Assembly: GCA_964392665.1 (NCBI GenBank)
Contig: CAYMQB010000002.1
Coordinates: 50,976-114,975 of the forward strand
Direction: 5' to 3'
DNA: 64,000 nucleotides
DNA from: CAYMQB01 sp964392665
Lineage (GTDB): Bacteria > Hydrothermota > E44-bin80
Positions 58,503-64,000 of the stretch are shown one piece after another; the stretch's first letter is position 1; every line of letters starts with the position of its first letter. Both the position numbers and the translations under genes were made by a program. A model generated the notes under the pieces. It was not told the origin of the DNA, did no database searches, and saw only the letters and a program-made list of their open reading frames with translations.

Positions 58503-59399
58503 TTGACTGTGGAAGAATCTGACGCCGATATATCTTTTCCGCAACAGAAGATAATCTATAACAAACGGAGGAAGATAGAAAAGATTCATAATTCTTGCTA
58601 GCCAATAAATCGGGAAATAAACAACGGTAGAAAGCGCAAATCTAACAAAAGGGTTCTTCATAAGATCCAACCTGAAAATCTTCCTAAAACTTTTGTCCTT
58701 TTCTACGAGCAGCGGTAGTGCATTTTTTGCAAACGATTCCTGTTTTTTAAGTAATTCAGAAAGTGAAATCGGTTTATGATAGCAGAGAGCATTAATTGCA
58801 AATACGAATTGAATCCCAACCTTCTCCAGCCTGTATGCGATCTCTGTGTCCTCTCCTCCCGCTCCCTTAAACTGCTCATCAAAAAGACCCGCCTTCAAAA
58901 GATGTTCTTTTCTGATAGATGTGTTACTTGTCCAGAAACATTTAAAAGGAATCCTCCTAGTCGGTTTTATCTTGTGCACACCTCTTGTGCTAAGGTATCT
59001 CGAAACCCATCGAGTACTGAATGTTTTTCTATATTTAATGTTACCAATAACTGCGCAGTTACTCTTACTATGATGCTTGATATGGTTTCGAATAATTCCT
59101 CTGGAAGGAACAAGGTCATCATCCAGAAAAAGGATTATTTCATTTGCTGCCGTTCTTACTCCATCGTTTCTGCTCGCTGCACTTCCCATGTTTTCTTTGT
59201 GACATATTGTCACCAAATTAAAATGCGATGCATATGATTCCATAAACTCTGCCGTCCCGTCGCGGGAACCATCATCCACTACTATCACCTCAAAATTACT
59301 GAAAGGATAGTCTTCATTATTCAGCGCGTCGAGAAGTTTTCTCAGTTCATTCTTTCTGTTGTACGTAGGAATAACAATACTAACTTTTAAGCTTTCCAT
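58494..59399 (-). CDS. family 2 glycosyltransferase
   Basis: 301 residues with GT-A fold motifs: VSIVIPTYNRKNELRKLLDAL, FEVIVVDDGSRDGT, ENMGSAASRNDGV, the metal-binding FLDDDLVP, FKCFWTSNTSIRKEHLL, and the catalytic GGEDTEIAYRL. Two hydrophobic stretches near the C-terminus (FVRFALSTVVYFPIYWLARIM; PPFVIDYLLL) suggest membrane attachment. It probably transfers a sugar in cell-surface glycan synthesis, in line with the epimerase and Wzi genes that follow divergently. The last residues (GVRFFHSQPR) come from an intergenic GAAGAATCTGACGCC repeat. The -10 box ends 6 nt before the ATG, a leaderless arrangement. Confidence 0.85.
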   Translation of the reverse strand: MESLKVSIVIPTYNRKNELRKLLDALNNEDYPFSNFEVIVVDDGSRDGTAEFMESYASHFNLVTICHKENMGSAASRNDGVRTAANEIILFLDDDLVPSRGIIRNHIKHHSKSNCAVIGNIKYRKTFSTRWVSRYLSTRGVHKIKPTRRIPFKCFWTSNTSIRKEHLLKAGLFDEQFKGAGGEDTEIAYRLEKVGIQFVFAINALCYHKPISLSELLKKQESFAKNALPLLVEKDKSFRKIFRLDLMKNPFVRFALSTVVYFPIYWLARIMNLFYLPPFVIDYLLLRKRYIGVRFFHSQPR

Positions 59400-59405
59400 T
59401 GTTAA

Positions 59406-59434
59406 AAAATACCAGAAAAAACCTGCATTGTCAA
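59406..59434 (-). promoter_or_regulatory. leaderless-type promoter of the GT2 gene
   Basis: Minus strand TTGACA (59434-59429), 17 nt, TATTTT (59411-59406); ATG at 59399. Confidence 0.65.
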
Positions 59435-59459
59435 AACAAAATTTAACGACACTTTTTTA

Positions 59460-59488
59460 TTGACCAGAGATTTTTATTGTGTTATAGT
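59460..59488 (+). promoter_or_regulatory. leaderless-type promoter of the epimerase gene
   Basis: TTGACC (59460-59465), 17 nt, TATAGT (59483-59488); ATG at 59498, 9 nt after the -10 box. Confidence 0.7.
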
Positions 59489-59497
59489 GCAAAAACT

Positions 59498-60433
59498 ATG
59501 AACATACTTGTTACCGGTGGTGCTGGTTTTATTGGTTCAAACCTTACCGATAAGTTAGTCGAACTTGGTCACAATGTGATAATTGTAGATAATCTTTCAA
59601 CAGGGAAAAGAGAGAATATCAATCCAGATGCTTTGTTCTATGAGATGGACTTGAACGATGACAAATTATCCACGATATTTATCAAACACGAACCAGAGTG
59701 TGTGTTTCATCTTGCAGCACAGGTAGATGTGAGAAAATCCGTAGCAGATCCTCTCCACGATGCAAGTACAAACATAATGGGTACGCTGAACCTACTCAAA
59801 GAGAGCACGAATAACAATATTAAGAAATTCATATTCTCTTCTTCTGGGGGTGTTATCTACGGTGAAACTCCCGAACCGGCTACCGAAGATAATCCGTCAA
59901 GTCCCGTATCACCCTATGGAGTTGCCAAATTGGCTGGCGAAGGATATATTAAGTGCTTTGCACAATGGCAGGGATTGAACTACACGATCTTAAGATATGC
60001 AAATGTTTACGGCCCAAGACAGGACCTCAAAGGCGAAGCAGGAGTAGTTTCAATTTTCATTGGACAGATAGGACAGGGTATAAAATCATATCTATATGGA
60101 GTGGGAAAACTTGAAAGAGATTATGTTTTTGTGGAAGATGTTGTGCGAGCGAATATGCTCTGCATTGAAAACGGAGTCAATTCTACATTCAATATTGGAA
60201 CAGGTATTGCAACGACCGTTGAAAAACTACACACAATGATAGAACAGATAGCAGCGAGGCACAATAAAAAAGAATTTGCACCCAAAAGAGCAGGTGAACT
60301 TGAAAGGAATGTGTTGAACATAGAAAGGGCACGCAAACAGCTCGGATGGAAACCTCACATTGCTCTTAAAGACGGACTTAAGAAAACTTATGAATGGTTT
60401 ATTACTGAAGCAAAACACGAAAATGGAAATTAG
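59498..60433 (+). CDS. NAD-dependent sugar epimerase (UDP-glucose 4-epimerase-like)
   Basis: 311 residues, SDR extended family: MNILVTGGAGFIGSNL (Rossmann GxxGxxG), VIIVDNLSTGKRENI, HLAAQVDVRKSVADP, FSSSGGVIYGE, and the catalytic YGVAK (Tyr-x-x-x-Lys). The RYANVYGPRQDLKGEAGVVSIF and DYVFVEDVVRA segments are typical of GalE-like and UDP-GlcNAc/GlcA 4-epimerases. Catalytic Tyr and Lys are present. The substrate is not certain, but surface-polysaccharide sugar synthesis is suggested by neighbours. Start at the ATG 59498; an in-frame upstream codon at 59477 lies inside the promoter. Confidence 0.9.
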   Translation: MNILVTGGAGFIGSNLTDKLVELGHNVIIVDNLSTGKRENINPDALFYEMDLNDDKLSTIFIKHEPECVFHLAAQVDVRKSVADPLHDASTNIMGTLNLLKESTNNNIKKFIFSSSGGVIYGETPEPATEDNPSSPVSPYGVAKLAGEGYIKCFAQWQGLNYTILRYANVYGPRQDLKGEAGVVSIFIGQIGQGIKSYLYGVGKLERDYVFVEDVVRANMLCIENGVNSTFNIGTGIATTVEKLHTMIEQIAARHNKKEFAPKRAGELERNVLNIERARKQLGWKPHIALKDGLKKTYEWFITEAKHENGN

Positions 60434-60535
60434 GAAAATTGAAATTACAGCCGCAAAAATCAATTTCGTAATTTCGCAATTTCGCAATTTTATGTTCTTG
60501 AATTTCCAATTTCGTAATTTCCCAATTTCAGTTTT
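60421..60535. repeat. GGAAATT/AATTTCC repeat, copy overlapping the Wzi gene start
   Basis: GGAAATTAGGAAAATTGAAATT is followed by several AATTTCGCAATTTC and AATTTCCAATTTC words, as near 46021-46096. It lies across the epimerase end and Wzi beginning, and is translated as the Wzi N-terminus. Confidence 0.55.
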
Positions 60536-62018
60536 TTTATCCCTCGTCTTTTCTCTTTTTCTCTTGCTTCCTGCTCTTAACTCTACAGAGAACGTCCCCA
60601 TTCCTCTGGGACATTGGTCATACGACATAATCGAATATTTTTCAGCAGAAAAAATACTCTCAGTCGACCTTCAGGCAAAACCAATAACAAGAAAAGCAGT
60701 TCGCCTGGCACTTGATGAGATACAGGGAAAATATGTAAACGATGAACTTGACATTGATAAGGTAGAAAATGAGCTTCTTGCATCTTTGTACGAGGAATTT
60801 TCGCTTGTTCCAATTCGCAATCTCAGGAATGTACCAAAAACAATTTACTCTACTGACTTCCTATCCTTAAGGGAAGAAAGCAAAACAGGTATTGAAATAA
60901 TAAGAAGAAAAGATAACTGGGATTATGAAGTTGCATTTCAAACATATTTCTGGGCAAATCTTGGCAAACATATTTCTTTTGCAGAAGAAATAAATCTGAG
61001 AAAAGACAATTTTTCAGAACCAGCGGTAACCCCCGGAACAAGAAAATGGAAAAACATTGCAGGAACCACACCCTACGCACTCTTCAACCTGTCATTTCCC
61101 CACATAGAAATAAATGCAGGTAGAACGACAAACTGGTTGGGTCCCGGCAGATTCGGAACCCTGCTTCTATCAAACAATTACCCCTTTTTTGATCAGATAA
61201 ACGCAGCATTAGAGATAGGAAAATTCAAATTCTCATCTTTCTTTATTGTCGTTAACATTGACTCTATGAAATTTCTCGCTGGTCATCGAGCAGAACTTAA
61301 AGAAATATATGGAATTACCCTCGGTTTCAACGAATTTGTTTTGTTTTCCGGTAGAATCGAACCAGGATACCTAAATCCACTCCTTGTTCTATACGGAGAA
61401 CAATACAATCGTGGTGATAGAGATAATATAATGTGGAGTTTTGACCTTTCCCTTGGTTTTTTGGGTAAGAATAAGCTTTACACCGAGTTGCTCGTAGATG
61501 ATTATCAGTATGAATCGACACCTCCAGCCCCAAATAAGATAGCCTCGATAATTGGTTTACAGATTGCAGAACCATTCGCTCTCCCAAGATTCGACCTTTG
61601 TTGTGAATATACGAGAATAGCGAAATGGGTCTATACACATAAGTATCCTGAAAATACCTACTCCAATTACAGAACCTGTCTGGGACATCATTTAGGTCCT
61701 GACGGCGATGTCATCGATATTACGCTGAAGCAATTCCTGCGTTGGAACGTAATACCTCAAGTGCATTTTGGATATGTTAGAAAAGGGGAAGGAAATCTAA
61801 GAAATACCTGGCAGAAAGATACTGACCCTCATCCGTCTTTACCATCTGGCATTGTCGAGTCCACTATTCTTTTTGAAGCAACTGTTTTCCTTAAACCCTT
61901 TCGTTCATCCGAATACATTCTTGGATGGGAAACTTATAGAACAGAAAACCTTCACAATATTCGAGATTGGATGGAACAGGACAACGAATTTTACATAAAA
62001 ATTTCGTTGACATTCTAA
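60492..62018 (+). CDS. Wzi-like capsule-assembly outer-membrane protein
   Basis: 508 residues from the chosen ATG: signal peptide (FPISVFLSLVFSLFLLLPALNS), then NVPIPLGHWSYDIIEYFSAEKIL, and the Wzi signature in the beta-barrel part (RTTNWLGPGRFGTLLLSNNYPFFDQI; KFSSFFIVVNIDS; FLAGHRAELKEIYGITLGFNEFVLFSGRIEPGYLNPLLVL). Wzi proteins retain capsular polysaccharide on the outer membrane. The N-terminal residues before position 60530 are coded by a repeat element, and an alternative ATG at 60423 would add 23 residues; neither has a Shine-Dalgarno. It directly follows the epimerase. Confidence 0.8.
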   Translation: MFLNFQFRNFPISVFLSLVFSLFLLLPALNSTENVPIPLGHWSYDIIEYFSAEKILSVDLQAKPITRKAVRLALDEIQGKYVNDELDIDKVENELLASLYEEFSLVPIRNLRNVPKTIYSTDFLSLREESKTGIEIIRRKDNWDYEVAFQTYFWANLGKHISFAEEINLRKDNFSEPAVTPGTRKWKNIAGTTPYALFNLSFPHIEINAGRTTNWLGPGRFGTLLLSNNYPFFDQINAALEIGKFKFSSFFIVVNIDSMKFLAGHRAELKEIYGITLGFNEFVLFSGRIEPGYLNPLLVLYGEQYNRGDRDNIMWSFDLSLGFLGKNKLYTELLVDDYQYESTPPAPNKIASIIGLQIAEPFALPRFDLCCEYTRIAKWVYTHKYPENTYSNYRTCLGHHLGPDGDVIDITLKQFLRWNVIPQVHFGYVRKGEGNLRNTWQKDTDPHPSLPSGIVESTILFEATVFLKPFRSSEYILGWETYRTENLHNIRDWMEQDNEFYIKISLTF

Positions 62019-62093
62019 TGAATTAGAAAATTACATGCTACGTAAAATACTTATTTATCCAGTGAAACGTATCATTGCGAGTACTAAACCATT

Positions 62094-62663
62094 ATGAAAA
62101 CTTATTTCTCCCATACCTCCAGTTTTATCGACAGCGGTGCAAAAATAGGAAAAGGAACCAAAATCTGGCACTTCTCTCATATTAGAAAAGGTGCAACAAT
62201 TGGAGAAAATTGTATGATTGGTCAAAACTGCTATATCGCCTCCAGGGCAATACTGGGAAGAGGTGTAAAGATTGAGAAGAATGTCAGCGTCTTTGACCTT
62301 GTCACATTAGAAGACAATGTATTTGTTGGACCATCTGCTGTTTTTATTAACGACTTGAACCCAAGAGCACCTTATCCAAAAGCAGGAAAATGGATTCCAA
62401 CCTTTATAAAGGAAGGAGTAACAATTGGGGCAAATGCAACCATCTTATGCGGCATAACAATTGGAAAATGAGCATTTGTTGCATGCGGTGCTGTCGTAAC
62501 AAAAAATGTCAAGGACTATTCTATGGTAAAAGGCAATCCAGCAAAACATTCAGGTTGGCTCTGTGAATGCGGAGAAAAACTGAAATTCAGTAAAACAAAA
62601 ACCGTATGCAAAAAATGCGGTAAGATATATAAAAAAGAAAAAGACAAAGTGTATCAATCCTGA
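62094..62663 (+). pseudogene. WbpD/WlbB-like hexapeptide N-acetyltransferase interrupted by an in-frame TGA
   Basis: Frame 62094-62663 reads as one left-handed beta-helix acetyltransferase: SHTSSFIDSGAKIGKGTKIWHFSHI, GENCMIGQNCYIASRAILG, NDLNPRAPYPKAGKWIPT, KEGVTIGANATILCGITIGK, then TGA (62469-62471, codon 126), then AFVACGAVVTKNVKDYSMVK and GNPAKHSGW, and a small Cys motif (CECGEKL...CKKCGKIY) resembling a zinc ribbon. The codons after the TGA continue the family without a shift. Thus the gene is intact but for one stop. Relatives acetylate UDP-3-amino sugars for O-antigen. Many genes here end in TGA, so general recoding is unlikely; a point mutation or sequence error is more plausible. Its end overlaps the convergent gene by 10 nt. 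Confidence 0.8.
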
Positions 62664-63868
62664 TTGGTGCTGTATTTTATGGCTTTACTCCATATGGACT
62701 TCCATTCATCTTCAAGGATATTTCCAAAAGAGTTATATTCATAACTGCAAGGCGTTACATCACCATTTGATTCGATACACATACTGTATTCCCATATACC
62801 ACTTGTCTTATCTACATTTTCTATGTTCTCATCACCATACCAGATAAATGATATTTCCTTCTTCCTGAGCTCCTGTGAGAGTTTTCTCAACAAATTCCTT
62901 ATCTCATCATCATTCAAGCCAAGACCACTACCTCCGGAAATTTTCTTTCTATTCAAAGCATCTGCAGCAAATGCGTAAATGCCCAGGTCTTTCAGGAATG
63001 AAACGAATTGAGGAATTTCCGCAAGATTCTTCGTAGTAAAGGTTGTATGGGCAACACAGTAAAGAGGAGTTGCCAGTGCGTTTTTTAAACCTTTGATCGT
63101 TTTCTCCCATGTCCCATCACCAATCAACTTATCATGAATCCGCTTCTCACGAGACTCAATGGTTACTTGCAAATGGTCAAGACCGACATCTACAAGAGAA
63201 TTTACATAATTCATACTGGCAAGCTTCTCACCATTGGTAAGCAAACCTGTAACAATTCCAACTTCCTCTGCAAACTGAACGATTTCAACAAAATTTTCAA
63301 ACTCCGTTGACTCTCCTCCAGCAAAAAGGATATGTGGGACTCCAACATTCCACAGTATTTCAATTATGCGTTTCCACTGTTCGAAGTTCAATGTTTTCCT
63401 TCCATCTGTATGCTTAAAACACAATCTTCTTTGAAGATCACAGTTTTCATAAGTTAGCAAGAGATCCATTCTGTGTGGTGAAGAAAATCCACTCGTAAAT
63501 GTTTTTATGTCCTGGTTGCTCAGATATGTAACAGGGTCAACATCAGCCGCTTCTGCAAATCTTTTAATCGTATGTCTCAAAGCATCCAAATCCTCAGAGA
63601 CTGTATCTTTTCCGACTCTGTATCTCTGTGTAATCGTTCTCACGATTTCTAAATCATCTTTCCCATCAAGCATTCCTTTAACTATTTCTGCAGCAGTTTG
63701 ATTCATGTATAGAATCTTGTCGGCATCAATAATGAGAATACCTGAACCATTGGATTCAATCCTTAAATGCACCCTGTGATCTTCAAGTGTTCCACCGCTT
63801 CTATAGTGGTAAACGGTTTTCTCAAGTGGTCTTGCCCGACCAAAAATCTTCTTCATAACATTTGCCAT
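62654..63868 (-). CDS. PqqD-like + radical-SAM-like/SPASM protein with a substituted cluster cysteine
   Basis: 404 residues. The N-terminal domain (about 25-110: HLRIESNGSGILIIDADKILYMNQTAAEIVKGMLDG...) is PqqD-like, a peptide-recognition domain. The radical-SAM barrel follows (LLLTYENCDLQRRLCF, then VPHILFAGGEST, IVTGLLTNG, DHLQVTIES), then a SPASM-like end (SMCIESNGDVTPCSYEYNSFGNILEDEW). The usual Cx3Cx2C cluster motif reads C143-DLQ-R147-RL-C150, i.e. the middle Cys is Arg. If the sequence is right, it cannot bind a standard SAM cluster and would be a non-catalytic or altered member. No precursor peptide is evident nearby. GGAAAGGAG precedes the ATG; promoter 63936-63908. Confidence 0.85.
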   Translation of the reverse strand: MANVMKKIFGRARPLEKTVYHYRSGGTLEDHRVHLRIESNGSGILIIDADKILYMNQTAAEIVKGMLDGKDDLEIVRTITQRYRVGKDTVSEDLDALRHTIKRFAEAADVDPVTYLSNQDIKTFTSGFSSPHRMDLLLTYENCDLQRRLCFKHTDGRKTLNFEQWKRIIEILWNVGVPHILFAGGESTEFENFVEIVQFAEEVGIVTGLLTNGEKLASMNYVNSLVDVGLDHLQVTIESREKRIHDKLIGDGTWEKTIKGLKNALATPLYCVAHTTFTTKNLAEIPQFVSFLKDLGIYAFAADALNRKKISGGSGLGLNDDEIRNLLRKLSQELRKKEISFIWYGDENIENVDKTSGIWEYSMCIESNGDVTPCSYEYNSFGNILEDEWKSIWSKAIKYSTNQD

Positions 63869-63907
63869 AAGAACTCCTTTCCCTACTTAAAACAAAAACC
63901 ATTAAAA

Positions 63908-63936
63908 TATATAGACCATACAAACAAAAAAGTCAA
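63908..63936 (-). promoter_or_regulatory. promoter of the PqqD-radical-SAM gene
   Basis: Minus strand TTGACT (63936-63931), 17 nt, TATATA (63913-63908); leader of about 33 nt. Confidence 0.65.
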
Positions 63937-64000
63937 CACTTTTTAGAATTCCCCAGACAAATCGAAAGTAGAATTAAGCAGTGTATCTTTGCACTTAAAA

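Noticed and set aside
62094..62663. UGA read as selenocysteine in the acetyltransferase
   Set aside because: The position is not a known catalytic Cys of the family and no convincing hairpin follows the TGA; mutation or sequence error is simpler.
1..64000. Genome-wide recoding of TGA (code 4 or 25)
   Set aside because: Many intact genes in the window end in TGA at the expected family length (for example gmk, coaBC and the 22897 gene).

Overview
The window is about 64 kb of A+T-rich bacterial chromosome with a two-membrane cell plan. Lipoproteins, a Wzi-type outer-membrane barrel, MurJ, and six large secreted proteins ending in a FlgD-like/Por-type C-terminal sorting domain (NPF...GRxVR...GIYF signature) point to a member of the FCB supergroup or a related candidate phylum. 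My best guess is candidate division WOR-3/Stahlbacteria; this rests on gene content and style only. There is no rRNA. One tRNA (Asp) is present.

Layout. 1-13.7 kb is mostly housekeeping: the tail of a PASTA protein, dtd-yicC-gmk-rpoZ-coaBC in one tight + strand run, a PII-like protein, a CCA-adding-type enzyme, an amino-acid permease fused to a PTS EIIA domain, an unusual Mre11-like/UvrC-like fusion nuclease, two paralogous lipoproteins, a TIM-barrel isomerase, and panD-lipA. 13.9-28.4 kb is accessory: tRNA-Asp whose 3' end is repeated 3.6 kb away, secreted beta-propeller proteins, a C25-family protease relative that lacks the usual His, a large regulator (transposase-type HTH + helical repeats + SARP/BTAD module), a promoter-plus-signal-peptide cassette present twice, a small structured RNA with its own terminator directly before a NYN-domain RNase gene, and a JAMM protease preceded by a small frameshifted gene. 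28.4-43 kb holds a canonical C25 protease, murJ, an ATP-grasp protein, a TPR lipoprotein with a truncated paralogue, a DASS transporter with a universal stress protein, and a set of secreted surface proteins including one extraordinarily rich in tyrosine. 43.3-51.2 kb is a metabolic operon: aconitase-type large and small subunits, citrate synthase, NADP-type isocitrate dehydrogenase, an HdrB/CCG iron-sulfur protein, a LutB-like LUD/ferredoxin protein and a malate/lactate dehydrogenase. 51.2-64 kb has a Zn-ribbon TPR protein, an outer-membrane protein, a Kelch+RCC1 secreted giant, a second copy of the large regulator, and surface-polysaccharide genes (GT2, epimerase, Wzi, an acetyltransferase split by an in-frame TGA, and a PqqD-radical-SAM protein with one cluster cysteine replaced).

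Expression signals are unusually legible. Many genes have a near-perfect TTGACA-17-TATAAT promoter. In at least seven cases the -10 box ends only 5-13 nt before the ATG, with no Shine-Dalgarno sequence, which predicts leaderless or near-leaderless mRNAs; other genes have strong AGGAGG sites. Several intergenic palindromic repeat families recur and in some cases run into coding sequence (PEGA protein, sorting domain of the Kelch/RCC1 protein, GT2 C-terminus, Wzi N-terminus, truncated TPR lipoprotein).

The most interesting candidates for undescribed biology are the promoter-RNA-terminator-NYN RNase unit (16.9-17.6 kb), the two divergent regulator/secreted-protein pairs, the mobile promoter-signal-peptide cassette, and the Mre11-UvrC fusion.
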